Shown: positions 36,293-45,110 of the stretch, in pieces
Layout: each line of letters opens with the position of its first letter
Position numbering within the stretch: the first letter of the stretch is position 1
Assembly: GCF_028550595.1 (NCBI RefSeq)
Contig: NZ_JAQQGN010000007.1
Coordinates: 62,001-126,000 of the forward strand
Direction of reading: 5' to 3'
Source of the DNA: Luteimonas sp. BLCC-B24
GTDB taxonomy: Bacteria > Pseudomonadota > Gammaproteobacteria > Xanthomonadales > Xanthomonadaceae
Length of the DNA: 64,000 nt
Position numbers and translations under genes: made by a program
The notes under the pieces: model-generated
What the model saw: only the letters and a program-made list of their open reading frames with translations
Databases searched by the model: none
Told to the model about the DNA's origin: nothing

Positions 36293-37027
36293 GCGGCCGA
36301 TCTGGTAGAGGCTGATCGCCATCACCAGCAGGCCGACGGCGAGGAGCACCCAGCGCTCGCGCACGTGGCGCACGAACAGCGCGGCGAGCGGGGCGGCGAT
36401 CATGCCGCCGACCAGCAGCCCGAGGATCACCTCCAGGTGCTGCAGGCCCATGGTCAGGAAGAACGTCACCGAGATCGCCAGCGTGACCAGGAACTCGGCC
36501 GCATTGACGGTACCGATGGTGGTGCGCGCCGCGCCGCCGCGGGCCAGCAGCGTCGACGTGGCCACCGGCCCCCAGCCGCCCCCGCCGGTGGCATCGAGCA
36601 GGCCGGCGAAGAAGCCCAGCACCGGCACGCGCTGGACCTCGCGCCTGGGCACGAGGCGGCCGGCCGCCCGCAGCAGGATCAGCGCCGAGAGCACCAGCAG
36701 ATAGGCGTAGATGAAGGGGCGGACCACGTCGCCCGGCAGGCGCGTCAGCACATAGGCCCCGATGACGCCGCCAACCACGCCGGGGACCGCCAGGCGCAGG
36801 AACAGGCGGCGGTCCACGTTGCGCATCACCAGATGCGACACCCCCGAGGCGCCGGTGGTGAACACTTCGGCGGTGTGCACGCTGGCGCTGACCGCCGCCG
36901 GCGGCACGCCCATGCTCAGCAGCACCGACGACGAGACGAGGCCGAAGGCCATGCCGAGCGCGCCGTCGATCAGCTGCGCGGCCAGACCGACCATCACGAA
37001 GAACAGGAATTGGTCGCCGAGATCCAT
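36275..37027 (-). CDS. TauE/SafE-family membrane permease
   Basis: A 250-residue protein with about eight transmembrane helices and two repeats typical of the TauE/SafE (sulfite/organic anion exporter) family: [22 protein letters not shown] and [20 protein letters not shown]. Related proteins move sulfite, sulfoacetate or other anions. It is convergent with and overlaps the end of the trpC-HAD gene by 18 bases. Substrate not assignable. Confidence 0.9.
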   Translation of the reverse strand: MDLGDQFLFFVMVGLAAQLIDGALGMAFGLVSSSVLLSMGVPPAAVSASVHTAEVFTTGASGVSHLVMRNVDRRLFLRLAVPGVVGGVIGAYVLTRLPGDVVRPFIYAYLLVLSALILLRAAGRLVPRREVQRVPVLGFFAGLLDATGGGGWGPVATSTLLARGGAARTTIGTVNAAEFLVTLAISVTFFLTMGLQHLEVILGLLVGGMIAAPLAALFVRHVRERWVLLAVGLLVMAISLYQIGRSVLLG

Positions 37028-37165
37028 CGCAATGCGCCTGGGGAATGCGGGTGAAGCGTAGCGCTATCCGTCGGCGCGCCGCGGGCACGTGATGATCGGG
37101 CGGCAGGACCGGCGCCGGGGTGTCGGAACGACCGGCAGGGACGGGCCGCGCGGCCCGCGCCAGGC

Positions 37166-37639
37166 TCAGGCGTCGCCGAGACGCTTGATGAAGCGCAGCG
37201 TGCCGTCCGAGAACCCGCAGGCCTTGTAGAACGCATGGGCGTCGGCCCGCTGCGAGCCGCTCGACAGCTCCAGCCGCGCAGCGCCGCCGAACCGCGCACG
37301 GCGCTCGGCTTCCTTGAGCAGCTGACGGCCCAGGCCGTGGCCCTGGGCCGCGCTCGTCACCACCAGGGCGGTGATGCGGCAGGTGGTCGTACCCAGCGGC
37401 AGGTAATACATGAAGTCCAGGGCGATCAGGCCGCAGACGCGGCCGCCGCTGCGTGCGAGCACCAGCGCCTGGCGGTCGTTCGCGGTGATGGCGCGGATGC
37501 GCTCGCGCGCATCCGCCATGCTGCAGGGATAGCCCAGCTCCGACAGCAGGGCGGCCACGTCGTCGGCATCGATGACCGACGCGCTGCGCAGATCCGCGTC
37601 CGGAAGATCCCCACGCGGTGCGAAGTGGCCGGGCTTCAT
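37166..37639 (-). CDS. GNAT-family N-acetyltransferase
   Basis: A 157-residue acetyltransferase with the GNAT acetyl-CoA motif ALVVTSAAQGHGLGRQLLKE and the C-terminal strand-helix LELSSGSQRADAHAFYKACG. The protein lacks other domains. It begins 13 bases after the clp stop on the same strand, so clp and this gene may be one transcript. Substrate unknown. Confidence 0.88.
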   Translation of the reverse strand: MKPGHFAPRGDLPDADLRSASVIDADDVAALLSELGYPCSMADARERIRAITANDRQALVLARSGGRVCGLIALDFMYYLPLGTTTCRITALVVTSAAQGHGLGRQLLKEAERRARFGGAARLELSSGSQRADAHAFYKACGFSDGTLRFIKRLGDA

Positions 37640-37652
37640 GTCCGCGCCGGGT

Positions 37653-38339
37653 TCAGCGCGTGCCGAACAGCACGACGGTCTTGCCGCGCGCGGTCAGCTT
37701 GCCGTCGGCCTGCAGTTTCTTCAGTACCCGCCCGGCCATCTCGCGCGAGCAACCGACGAGACGCGCGAGCTCCTGGCGCGAGATCCGCAGCTGGGTACCC
37801 TGCGGGTGGCTCATCGCCTCGGGCTCACGGGTCAGGTCGTGCAGCGTGCGGATGATGCGGTCGGTCACGTCGAGAAAGGCCAGGCGTCCGGCCTTGCGGC
37901 TGGTGTCGAGCAGGCGCCGCGAGAGCTGCGCGCCGATCGCGTACATGATCGAGGTCGCATCGTTGGCCAGCGTGTTTTCGAACAGCTGGTACAGCCGTTC
38001 GTAGCTGATCTCGGCCAGCTCGCACTGGGTGCGCGTGCGCAGGATCACCTCGCGCACGTCGGACTCGATGAACAGCCCCATCTCGCCCACCATCTCGCCC
38101 GGCCCGAAATAGCCGAGGATCAGTTCGCGACCGTCGTCTTCCTCGGTGATGATGCTGACCGAGCCGCTGACCACGAAATAGAGCGTGCCGGCCGGATCGC
38201 CAGGGCGAAAGACCTCGCTGCGCGGCGGGTAGCGGCGGCGATGGCAGTGTGCGAGGAAGCGTTCGATGGCGGCAGCCGATGGAGCCATCGGGTGCGGCGA
38301 TCGTGGAGAGCTGATCAGGGCCACGGGCGTCTGGATCAT
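37653..38339 (-). CDS. clp: Clp/Crp-family global transcription regulator
   Basis: A 228-residue Crp/Fnr-type protein. An N-terminal cyclic-nucleotide-binding barrel ([39 protein letters not shown]) is followed by the dimerisation helix and a C-terminal helix-turn-helix ([20 protein letters not shown]). It matches Xanthomonas Clp, which binds DNA unless bound by cyclic di-GMP and controls virulence and exopolysaccharide. The position beside speD and near trpC fits. The first 30 residues are variable; the ATG at 38337-38339 is taken. Confidence 0.93.
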   Translation of the reverse strand: MIQTPVALISSPRSPHPMAPSAAAIERFLAHCHRRRYPPRSEVFRPGDPAGTLYFVVSGSVSIITEEDDGRELILGYFGPGEMVGEMGLFIESDVREVILRTRTQCELAEISYERLYQLFENTLANDATSIMYAIGAQLSRRLLDTSRKAGRLAFLDVTDRIIRTLHDLTREPEAMSHPQGTQLRISRQELARLVGCSREMAGRVLKKLQADGKLTARGKTVVLFGTR

Positions 38340-38436
38340 GGGGCCATCGGAACAGGGAATGCCGAAGAGTAGGCCGTCCGCGCCGCGGGGGCAAACCGTG
38401 ACGGCGGCAAGGTCGCGGGCGACGGCCGCTTTGCCG

Positions 38437-38442
38437 CATAAT
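38437..38442 (+). promoter_or_regulatory. Probable -10 element for speD
   Basis: CATAAT at 38437-38442 in an otherwise GC-rich gap would place the RNA start near 38449 and the leader of about 27 bases before the GTG of speD. The -35 is not clear. Confidence 0.35.
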
Positions 38443-38475
38443 CCCGGTTTGCCCAACCCCCGAGGGTCGACCGCT

Positions 38476-39267
38476 GTGGTCAAACCGCTCCCGCGCCTGA
38501 AGCTCCAGGGTTTCAACAACCTGACCAAGGCCCTGTCGTTCAACATCTACGATGTCTGCTACGCGGCATCCGAAGACGAGCGCCAGCGTTACATCGCCTA
38601 CATCGACGAGGTCTACAACGCCGACCGGCTGACGCAGATTCTCACGGACGTGGCCGAGATCATCGGTGCCAACATCCTCAACGTCGCGCGTCAGGACTAC
38701 GAGCCGCAGGGCGCGTCGGTGACCATCCTCATTTCCGAGGAGCCGGTGATCGACAAGGCCCAGGCCAAGGGCGTGATCTCCGACGCGGTGGTCGCGCACC
38801 TCGACAAGTCGCACATCACGGTGCACACCTATCCGGAAACCCATCCGGACAACGGCATCGCGACGTTCCGCGCCGACATCGACGTGGCGACCTGCGGCGT
38901 GATCTCGCCGCTGAAGGCGCTGAACTACCTAATCGAGAGCCTCGAGTCGGACATCGTGACGATGGACTACCGCGTGCGCGGCTTCACCCGCGACGTGAAG
39001 GGCAAGAAGCACTACATCGACCACAAGATCAATTCGATCCAGGACTACCTGGCCAAGAACATCAAGTCGCGCTACGACGCGCTCGACGTCAACGTCTACC
39101 AGGAGAACATCTTCCACACGAAGATGCATCTCAAGGAGTTCGACCTCGACCAGTACCTGTTCGAGGAAAAGGCGCGCAACCTGTCGTTCAAGGAGCGCAT
39201 GAAGATCGAGGCCCGGCTCAAGCGCGAGATCGAAGAGCTGTATCACGGCCGCAATCTCGTCGATTGA
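38476..39267 (+). CDS. speD: S-adenosylmethionine decarboxylase proenzyme
   Basis: A 263-residue pyruvoyl enzyme making decarboxylated AdoMet for spermidine. It belongs to the Escherichia coli-like class. The self-cleavage site is [14 protein letters not shown], where Ser becomes the pyruvoyl group, and the conserved Cys is in [35 protein letters not shown] and [15 protein letters not shown] are also characteristic. The start is GTG at 38476, giving [18 protein letters not shown]; no ATG is near. It is divergent from clp. Confidence 0.95.
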   Translation: MVKPLPRLKLQGFNNLTKALSFNIYDVCYAASEDERQRYIAYIDEVYNADRLTQILTDVAEIIGANILNVARQDYEPQGASVTILISEEPVIDKAQAKGVISDAVVAHLDKSHITVHTYPETHPDNGIATFRADIDVATCGVISPLKALNYLIESLESDIVTMDYRVRGFTRDVKGKKHYIDHKINSIQDYLAKNIKSRYDALDVNVYQENIFHTKMHLKEFDLDQYLFEEKARNLSFKERMKIEARLKREIEELYHGRNLVD

Positions 39268-39280
39268 CCGGGACACCGTC

Positions 39281-39299
39281 ATTGGTGATTGGTGATTCG
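39281..39299 (-). repeat. Degenerate GAATCAC heptamers, left side of terminator
   Basis: On the minus strand this reads CGAATCACCAATCACCAAT, two to three copies of the GAATCAC/CAATCAC heptamer, in the opposite orientation to the set on the right of the terminator. Confidence 0.7.
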
Positions 39300-39315
39300 C
39301 AATGGCGGGTCATGC

Positions 39316-39354
39316 AACGAGAACGGCCCCGCGCGATGCGGGGCCGTTCTCGTT
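39316..39354. terminator. Bidirectional terminator between speD and coq7
   Basis: A perfect 17-bp stem (39316-39332 with 39338-39354) with a GCGAT loop separates the convergent speD and coq7 genes. A terminal T-tract occurs on the plus strand (CTCGTTT). This is one of the strongest hairpins in the window. Confidence 0.85.
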
Positions 39355-39395
39355 TGGCGGCGTCACTGTTCCGGGCGGCGAGGCACTGCTTCGTC

Positions 39396-39423
39396 GAATC
39401 ACGAATTACCGATCACCAATCAC
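39396..39423 (+). repeat. Degenerate GAATCAC heptamers, right side of terminator
   Basis: Four consecutive heptamers GAATCAC, GAATTAC, CGATCAC and CAATCAC end just before the coq7 stop region. They belong to the same family as the perfect array before trpD. Confidence 0.75.
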
Positions 39424-39433
39424 CGCCGCCCAC

Positions 39434-40081
39434 CTACAGCCTGTACGCGACCGTCTTCATCACGTTCGAAGCGGCCGCCATCAGTGACGGGATCGGCCAC
39501 GGCAGCACGCGTGCGCCGGCCTGCTCGGCATGGTCGGCGTGGCGCGCCTCGTCTTCCTTCATCTGCCGCAGGATGTCGCGGCTGCGCTGGTCGGCGGGCG
39601 GCAGGGTGTCGAGGTGTTCGTCCAGATGCGCCTCGACCTGGCGTTCGGTCTCGACCACGAAGCCGAGGTTCCAGCCGTCGCCGCGCAGGCCGGCCAGTAC
39701 GCCGAGCGCGTAGCTGCCGCCGTACCACAGCGGGTTGAACATGCTGGGCCGGCTGTCGAGCTCCTTCAGACGCTCGGCGCACCAGGCCAGATGATCGGTT
39801 TCCTCCTGCGCGGCCTCGAGCAGGTGGGCGCGGGTGGTGTCCTCGCGCGCCACCGCGGCCTGGCCGAAATACAGGCCCTGGGCGCAGACCTCGCCGACGT
39901 GGTTGATGCGCATCAGGCCGGCGGCGTGGCGGCGCTCGGCATCGTCCGGGATCACGTCCGGGGTGTCGGCGGCGGGATTGGGGCGCGCGGCGGGCGGGTT
40001 GCCGAACACGGTGTCGAGCGCACGCTGGGTCTCGATCAGCAGCTGGTCGAGGGGGCTGTTGCGGGAGCGGAGTAGGGCCAT
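39434..40081 (-). CDS. coq7: 2-polyprenyl-3-methyl-6-methoxy-1,4-benzoquinol monooxygenase
   Basis: A 215-residue di-iron hydroxylase acting late in ubiquinone synthesis. Carboxylate/His ligands are visible in [48 protein letters not shown] and [14 protein letters not shown]. Length fits the bacterial enzyme. The start ATG is at 40079-40081. It is divergent from rplM, with 222 bases between. Confidence 0.94.
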   Translation of the reverse strand: MALLRSRNSPLDQLLIETQRALDTVFGNPPAARPNPAADTPDVIPDDAERRHAAGLMRINHVGEVCAQGLYFGQAAVAREDTTRAHLLEAAQEETDHLAWCAERLKELDSRPSMFNPLWYGGSYALGVLAGLRGDGWNLGFVVETERQVEAHLDEHLDTLPPADQRSRDILRQMKEDEARHADHAEQAGARVLPWPIPSLMAAASNVMKTVAYRL

Positions 40082-40122
40082 CGGCTCGGAATCCTGCGGT
40101 TCGGGGCGGGTGCCGCGTGGCG

Positions 40123-40212
40123 TATCATTCTCGGTGCTGGGACGTGCACGTGCCAGCACGGCCGGCGCATCCGCGCCCTGGCTTGCGCGGTGCCGCGCCG
40201 GCGGGCTATCAT
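40123..40212 (+). promoter_or_regulatory. rplM-rpsI promoter region with a 26-base palindrome
   Basis: Two TATCAT hexamers (40123-40128 and 40207-40212) could be -10 elements; the second has TTGCGC at 40183-40188 18 bases upstream. Between them lies a palindrome at 40134-40159 with arms GTGCTGG/CCAGCAC and an ACGTGCACGT core, only one pair mismatched. If transcription starts at the first site, this would fold at the very 5' end of the mRNA, as an L13 autoregulatory leader could. Confidence 0.5.
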
Positions 40213-40303
40213 TCCGCTTCTGTGCTGCACGCTCTACAACGCGAGGCGAAGTTCCGCCGGCAACGGCGCAATCAGCCCGACCAGTCACCCATCGAGTATT
40301 TCC

Positions 40304-40732
40304 ATGAAGACCTTTGTTGCCAAGAACGAGACCGTCCAGCGTGACTGGTACCTCGTCGACGCTACCGGCAAGACCCTGGGCCGCCTGAGCGCGGAAATCG
40401 CCCACCGTCTGCGCGGCAAGCACAAGCCCGTCTACACCCCGCACGTCGATACCGGCGACTACATCATCGTGGTCAACGCCGAAAAGATCGCCGTGACCGG
40501 CAAGAAGCTGACCGACAAGCTCTATCACCGTTTCACGGGCTACATCGGCAACCTCAAGACCGAGAGCCTGGGCCAGGCGCTGGAGCGCCACCCGGAGCGC
40601 GTGATCGAGATCGCCGTCAAGGGCATGCTGCCGAAGAACACGCTCGGCCGCGCCATGTACCGCAAGCTCAAGGTCTACAAGGGTGCCGAGCACCCGCACG
40701 CCGCCCAGCAGCCGCAGCCCCTGGAACTCTAA
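40304..40732 (+). CDS. rplM: 50S ribosomal protein L13
   Basis: A 142-residue ribosomal protein. [39 protein letters not shown] and [20 protein letters not shown] are conserved. The ATG at 40304 follows a weak leader. rpsI follows three bases after the stop, the usual rplM-rpsI operon. Confidence 0.98.
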   Translation: MKTFVAKNETVQRDWYLVDATGKTLGRLSAEIAHRLRGKHKPVYTPHVDTGDYIIVVNAEKIAVTGKKLTDKLYHRFTGYIGNLKTESLGQALERHPERVIEIAVKGMLPKNTLGRAMYRKLKVYKGAEHPHAAQQPQPLEL

Positions 40733-40735
40733 GTC

Positions 40736-41128
40736 ATGGCAATCACCCAGAATTACGGCACCGGCCGTCGCAAGTCCTCCGTCGCCCGCGTGTTCCTGCG
40801 CAAGGGCAGCGGCAAGATCACCGTCAACGACCGTCCGCTGGACGAGTTCTTCGGCCGCGAGACCGCGCGCATGATCGTGCGCCAGCCGCTCGAGCTCACC
40901 CAGAACACCGAGACCTTCGACGTCGTCGTCACCGCCAGCGGCGGTGGCACCACCGGCCAGGCCGGTGCGATCCGCCTGGGCATCGCCCGCGCGCTGGTCG
41001 AGTACGACGAAACCCTCAAGACCGAGCTGCGCAAGGCGGGCTTCATGACCCGTGACGCCCGCGAAGTCGAGCGCAAGAAGGTCGGCCTGCACAAGGCACG
41101 TCGCGCCACGCAGTTCTCGAAGCGCTGA
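40736..41128 (+). CDS. rpsI: 30S ribosomal protein S9
   Basis: A 130-residue protein with [34 protein letters not shown] and the basic C-terminal tail ending TQFSKR that reaches the P-site tRNA. The ATG is at 40736. Confidence 0.98.
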   Translation: MAITQNYGTGRRKSSVARVFLRKGSGKITVNDRPLDEFFGRETARMIVRQPLELTQNTETFDVVVTASGGGTTGQAGAIRLGIARALVEYDETLKTELRKAGFMTRDAREVERKKVGLHKARRATQFSKR

Positions 41129-41217
41129 TTCGCGTCCCGATGCCATGCGTCGCGCATGGCATCGCTGGCGCCGACGCTTGCGGAGAATTGCGGTTTCGGC
41201 GTTAGAATATGCACCAT

Positions 41218-41292
41218 AGCCCCGTCGCCAAGCGGTAAGGCACCTGACTCTGACTCAGGCATTCGGAGGTTCGAATCCTTCCGGGGCTGCCA
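41218..41292 (+). tRNA. tRNA-Gln, anticodon CTG
   Basis: A 75-base cloverleaf including the encoded CCA end (41290-41292): acceptor AGCCCCG pairs with CGGGGCT, anticodon stem CCTGA/TCAGG frames the loop CTCTGAC giving anticodon CTG, and the T arm shows GGTTCGAATCC. TAGAAT at 41203-41208 is a suitable -10 for it, just before the tRNA. Confidence 0.97.
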
Positions 41293-41304
41293 TCTACATC
41301 GAGA

Positions 41305-41328
41305 AGCCCGCCGCCAGGCGGGCTTTTT
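41305..41328 (+). terminator. Intrinsic terminator after tRNA-Gln
   Basis: AGCCCGCC (41305-41312) and GGCGGGCT (41317-41324) form an 8-bp stem with a GCCA loop, followed by TTTTC. It ends the tRNA transcript and probably insulates the next gene. Confidence 0.85.
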
Positions 41329-41406
41329 CGTGTCCGGGGATTGCCGCTCGTTGACGGTGCGTCGGACGCCGCAGTCAGTGCGCGCGGCGCACTCTAGAAT
41401 GCGTCG

Positions 41407-42141
41407 ATGAACGCCTACTCCCCACCGTACTCCTCCGCTTCGACGCTGGTCCCCGATCTGCGTGCCAACGGGTACGTCGTGCTCGCTGCGCGCGACGTCG
41501 CGGCCGTCTGTGACGTCGCGATCGATGCGCTCGATGCCCTGCGTCCGAGCTGGGACGACCTGCCCGAAGACGGGTATCTGAAGGACGGGGGCCGCTACCG
41601 CCGACGGCGTCACGCCTGCTTCGTGCAGGAGTCGGATGCGCTGCGCGCCGCGCCCCATCGCGCGCACTGGCAGTCCGAGGATTACAACGCCCTGCATGGC
41701 GGCATGCATCGCTGGTTCGAACCTGTCGTGCCCGAGGTCGTCGCGGCGCCGGCGTGGGCGCGCCTGTTGACCGGCCTCGGCGCCCGGTTCGCGCAGGTGC
41801 ATGCCCGCATGCCCTGGCATATCGAAGCGCACCAGTTCCGTATCGACACCACCGACGGAATCGGGCGTCCGACGCCCGAAGGCGCGCATCGCGACGGCGT
41901 GGATTTCGTCGCCGTGCTGCTGGTCGGCCGTCACGGCATCAAGGGCGGCGAGACCCGGGTGTTCGAAGCCGACGGCCCCCGTGGCCAGCGCTTCACGCTC
42001 ACCGAGCCCTGGTCGGCACTGCTGCTCGACGATGCGCGGGTGATCCACGAATCCACGCCGATCCAGCCCGAGGCCGCGGCGGGGCATCGCGACACCCTGG
42101 TGCTGACGTATCGCAGCGGCGCGTTCCAGGGCGAGGACTGA
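41407..42141 (+). CDS. 2-oxoglutarate/Fe(II) dioxygenase family protein
   Basis: A 244-residue protein of the 2OG-Fe dioxygenase type that includes bacterial isoleucine dioxygenase (PF10014-like). The iron triad is visible as GAHRDGVDFVAVLLVG (His-x-Asp) and the distal His in DDARVIHESTPI; the 2-oxoglutarate contact may be in LVLTYRSGAF. The substrate, possibly a free amino acid, is unknown. TAGAAT at 41395-41400 places the RNA start at or very near the ATG at 41407, so the mRNA may be leaderless. The terminator of tRNA-Gln precedes it. Confidence 0.8.
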   Translation: MNAYSPPYSSASTLVPDLRANGYVVLAARDVAAVCDVAIDALDALRPSWDDLPEDGYLKDGGRYRRRRHACFVQESDALRAAPHRAHWQSEDYNALHGGMHRWFEPVVPEVVAAPAWARLLTGLGARFAQVHARMPWHIEAHQFRIDTTDGIGRPTPEGAHRDGVDFVAVLLVGRHGIKGGETRVFEADGPRGQRFTLTEPWSALLLDDARVIHESTPIQPEAAAGHRDTLVLTYRSGAFQGED

Positions 42142-42178
42142 GGCGCGCGGCGCGCGGATGCCTGCATCCGGCGCGTTG

Positions 42179-42192
42179 GTTACAATCGCAAC
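42179..42192 (+). promoter_or_regulatory. Site resembling the hpd operator, overlapping the FAH promoter
   Basis: GTTACAATCGCAAC has the GTTnC...GnAAC arms of the hpd operator (nine of twelve defined positions) and contains TACAAT (42181-42186), a good -10 element. This suggests the same MarR regulator also represses the FAH-maiA operon. The relationship is a hypothesis based on two sites. Confidence 0.4.
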
Positions 42193-42220
42193 GAAATAGC
42201 AGACGCCAACGGAGTTGCCG

Positions 42221-43213
42221 ATGAAGCTGGGTTCCCTGAAAGAAGGCGGTCGCGACGGCAGCCTGATCGTCGTCTCGCGCGACCTGACGCGCGCGGTGCG
42301 CGCGACCGGCATCGCCTCGACGCTGCAGCAGGCGCTCGACGACTGGTCGAACGCCGCGCCGCGCCTCAATGCCCTCGCCGAATCGCTCGACGCCGGCGAT
42401 GCCGACGGCGTGTTCGATCTCGACGTCGCCAAGCTGGCAGCGCCGCTGCCGCGCGCCTACGAGTTCGTCGACGGCAGCGCGTATCTGCCGCACGTCGCCC
42501 GCGTGCGCCGCGCGCGCGGCGCCGAGGTGCCCGAGAGCTTCTACACCGATCCGCTGATGTACCAGGCCACCAGCGCCGGGTTTCTCGGGCCGCGCGATAC
42601 CGTCAAGGTGGTCAGCGAGGACTACGGCATCGACCTCGAGGCCGAGATCGTGGTGATCACCGACGACGTGCCGATGGCGGTGACGCCGGAGCAGGCCGCC
42701 GGGCACATCCAGCTCGTCGGTCTGGTCAACGATGTGTCCCTGCGCAATCTGATTCCCGGCGAGCTCGCCAAGGGCTTCGGCTTCCTGCAGTCCAAGCCGC
42801 GTTCCGCGCTGAGCCCGGTGTTCGTCACCCCCGACGAGCTCGGCGATGCGTGGCGGGACAACAAGCTGCATCTGCCGCTGCTGACGCACGTCAACGGGGA
42901 CTGGTTCGGCGCGCCGGAGGCGGGTGTCGACATGCAGTTCGATTTCGCCCAGCTCGTCGCGCACGCGGCGAAGACGCGTCCGTTGACCGCAGGCACGATC
43001 GTCGGCTCCGGCACCATCGCCAACGAGGACACCGCCAAGGGGGCCTCGTGTTTCGCCGAGCGCCGCACGGTCGAGGCGCTGGAGCACGGCGCGCCGAAGA
43101 CACCGTTCATGGCCTTCGGCGATACCGTGCGCATCGAGATGTTCGATGCCGGGGGACGCAGCATCTTCGGCGCGATCGAGCAGGTGATCGAGCGCCAGGC
43201 GCGGCCGGAGTAA
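42221..43213 (+). CDS. fahA: Fumarylacetoacetate hydrolase family protein
   Basis: A 330-residue enzyme for the last step of tyrosine catabolism, splitting fumarylacetoacetate to fumarate and acetoacetate. The catalytic core shows YGIDLEAEIVVITDDVP (metal ligands), LVGLVNDVSLRNLIPGELAK and GFLQSKPRSALSPVFVTPDE, and the late SGTIANEDTAKGASCFAE. It is of the shorter, bacterial FAH type. The ATG at 42221 has GGAG six bases upstream. maiA follows five bases later. hpd and hmgA are 27 kb away. Confidence 0.92.
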   Translation: MKLGSLKEGGRDGSLIVVSRDLTRAVRATGIASTLQQALDDWSNAAPRLNALAESLDAGDADGVFDLDVAKLAAPLPRAYEFVDGSAYLPHVARVRRARGAEVPESFYTDPLMYQATSAGFLGPRDTVKVVSEDYGIDLEAEIVVITDDVPMAVTPEQAAGHIQLVGLVNDVSLRNLIPGELAKGFGFLQSKPRSALSPVFVTPDELGDAWRDNKLHLPLLTHVNGDWFGAPEAGVDMQFDFAQLVAHAAKTRPLTAGTIVGSGTIANEDTAKGASCFAERRTVEALEHGAPKTPFMAFGDTVRIEMFDAGGRSIFGAIEQVIERQARPE

Positions 43214-43218
43214 GCCCG

Positions 43219-43875
43219 GTGTCCGACGCGCTGGTGCTGCATACCTACTGGCGGTCCAGCGCGGCGTATCGGGTGCGCATCGCGCTGCATCTCAAGGGTC
43301 TGGCGTTCGAGAGCGTGCCGGTGCATCTGCTCCAGGACGGCGGCCAGCAGCGCACACCGGCGTTCGCGGCGCGCAATCCGCAGCGCCTGGTGCCGACGCT
43401 GCAGCACGGCGCGGCCGTGCTGACCCAGTCGCTGGCGATCATCGAGTATCTCGACGAGGTGTGGCCCGAGCCGTCACTGCTGCCGGGCGATGCGGCGGCC
43501 CGGCACCGCGCGCGCGCGCTGGCCCAGCTGGTCGCCTGCGACGTCCACCCGCTCGGCAACCTGCGCGTGCTGCAGTTCCTCGAGCACACCTGGTCGCTGG
43601 ACCAGGCGCAGCGGCACCAGTGGCTCGAACGCTGGATCACCGAGGGCCTGGCGGCGTTCGAAGCGTTGCTGACGCGCGCGCCGCGGACCGGCGACTTCTG
43701 CATCGGCCCTGCGCCGACGATCGCCGACTGCGCGCTCGTGCCGCAGCTCTACAACGCGCGGCGGTTCGGGATCGGCCTCGACGCCTATCCCCGGATCCGC
43801 GCGATCGAGGCCGCGTGCCTCGCGCTGCCCGCCTTCGACGCCGCGCGGCCGGAACGGCAGCCCGACGCGGCCTGA
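43219..43875 (+). CDS. maiA: Maleylacetoacetate isomerase
   Basis: A 218-residue zeta-class glutathione S-transferase-like isomerase converting maleylacetoacetate to fumarylacetoacetate. The N-terminal YWRSSAAYRVRIALHLKG corresponds to the zeta SSCSWRVRIAL motif, followed by PVHLLQDGGQQ and NPQRLVPTLQ. The C-terminal helix domain has CIGPAPTIADCALVPQLYNA. The start is GTG at 43219. It is coupled to fahA and completes the route begun by hpd and hmgA. Confidence 0.93.
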   Translation: MSDALVLHTYWRSSAAYRVRIALHLKGLAFESVPVHLLQDGGQQRTPAFAARNPQRLVPTLQHGAAVLTQSLAIIEYLDEVWPEPSLLPGDAAARHRARALAQLVACDVHPLGNLRVLQFLEHTWSLDQAQRHQWLERWITEGLAAFEALLTRAPRTGDFCIGPAPTIADCALVPQLYNARRFGIGLDAYPRIRAIEAACLALPAFDAARPERQPDAA

Positions 43876-43903
43876 GCGCGCGTCGCGGGCCGCCCGCATG
43901 CGA

Positions 43904-45019
43904 TCAGCTGTGACTGCCGGCGGCGAACACGTCGGCGTACGGGTCGTGCGCGCCGAGACCGCCTTCGGACAACCGGAACTTGAGGTCCAGCCCATCGCGG
44001 GAATCGGCCGCGCGCAGCGCGGTCTCGCGCTCGATGCGCCCTTCCTTGTACAGGCGGAACAGGCACTGGTCGAAGGATTCCATGCCGTCTTCCAGCGATT
44101 CCTCCATCGCCTGCTTGATCTCGTGCACCTGTCCGCGGCGCAGCAGGTCGCGGATCATCGGCGTGTTGAGCAGCACCTCGGTCGCCGGCAGGCGGCGGCC
44201 GTCCATGCCCTGGACCAGACGCTGCGACACCACCGCACGCAGGTTCAACGCGAGGTTCATCAGTACGTTCTTGTGCGCGGCTTCGGGGAAGAAGTTGAGA
44301 ATGCGCTCGATGGTCTGGTCGGCATTGTTGGAGTGCAGTGTCGCCAGGCAGATGTGCCCCGTCTCGGCGAACGCGATCGCCGCTTCCATCGTGGTCGCGT
44401 CGAGGATTTCGCCGATCAGGATGACGTCCGGCGCCTCGCGCATCGCGTTCTTGAGCGCGTTGTGGAAGGTCTGCGTGTCCAGGCCGACCTCACGCTGGTT
44501 GACCAGTGACTTCTTGTGCCGATGCAGGTATTCGATGGGGTCCTCGATGGTGAGGATGTGGCCCGACGTGCTGGCGTTGCGGTGATCGATCATCGAAGCC
44601 AGCGTGGTCGACTTGCCCGAGCCGGTGGAGCCGACGATCAGCACCAGCCCGCGCGGGGCCATGATGATGTCCTTGAGCACCTGCGGCAGCTGCAGCTCCT
44701 CGATGCTGGGAATGCTGCTGCGGATCGCGCGCACCACCATGCCGGTCTCGCCGCGCTGGCGGAACACGTTGATGCGGAAGCGGCCGGCGTCCTGCAGCGA
44801 GTACGCCATGTTCATTTCCATGTCGCGCTCGAACTGCTGGATCTGGTTCTCGTCCATCAGCGAGTAGGCGATCTTCTTGACCATGCCCGGCGGCAGGCCG
44901 GTGCTGCCCAAGGGATACAGGCGCCCCTCGACCTTGATGTACACCGGCGCCCCGGTGCTCAGGAACATGTCCGACGCGTTCTTTTCCGTCATCAGCTTCA
45001 GGAAGTAGCCGATATCCAT
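43904..45019 (-). CDS. pilU: Type IV pilus retraction ATPase PilU
   Basis: A 371-residue hexameric secretion/motility ATPase of the PilT family. Walker A is LIVGSTGSGKSTTLASMI; the Asp box is ILTIEDPIEYLHRHKKSL; the Walker B/His box region reads VILIGEILDATTMEAAIAFAETGHICLATLHSNNADQ. The MFLSTGAPVYIKVEG N-terminus is PilT-like. In the GEIRD-type segment the Arg is replaced by Leu. The ATG is at 45017-45019. It assists PilT in pilus retraction; no pilT is in the window. Confidence 0.93.
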   Translation of the reverse strand: MDIGYFLKLMTEKNASDMFLSTGAPVYIKVEGRLYPLGSTGLPPGMVKKIAYSLMDENQIQQFERDMEMNMAYSLQDAGRFRINVFRQRGETGMVVRAIRSSIPSIEELQLPQVLKDIIMAPRGLVLIVGSTGSGKSTTLASMIDHRNASTSGHILTIEDPIEYLHRHKKSLVNQREVGLDTQTFHNALKNAMREAPDVILIGEILDATTMEAAIAFAETGHICLATLHSNNADQTIERILNFFPEAAHKNVLMNLALNLRAVVSQRLVQGMDGRRLPATEVLLNTPMIRDLLRRGQVHEIKQAMEESLEDGMESFDQCLFRLYKEGRIERETALRAADSRDGLDLKFRLSEGGLGAHDPYADVFAAGSHS

Positions 45020-45110
45020 GTACGAATCCCCAAGATCGCCCGGATCACGTTGCGCGGCCCGGTGTGGCTGACGACAATGACCCGGATCCGCTCCGGGACA
45101 CATCCCCTCG

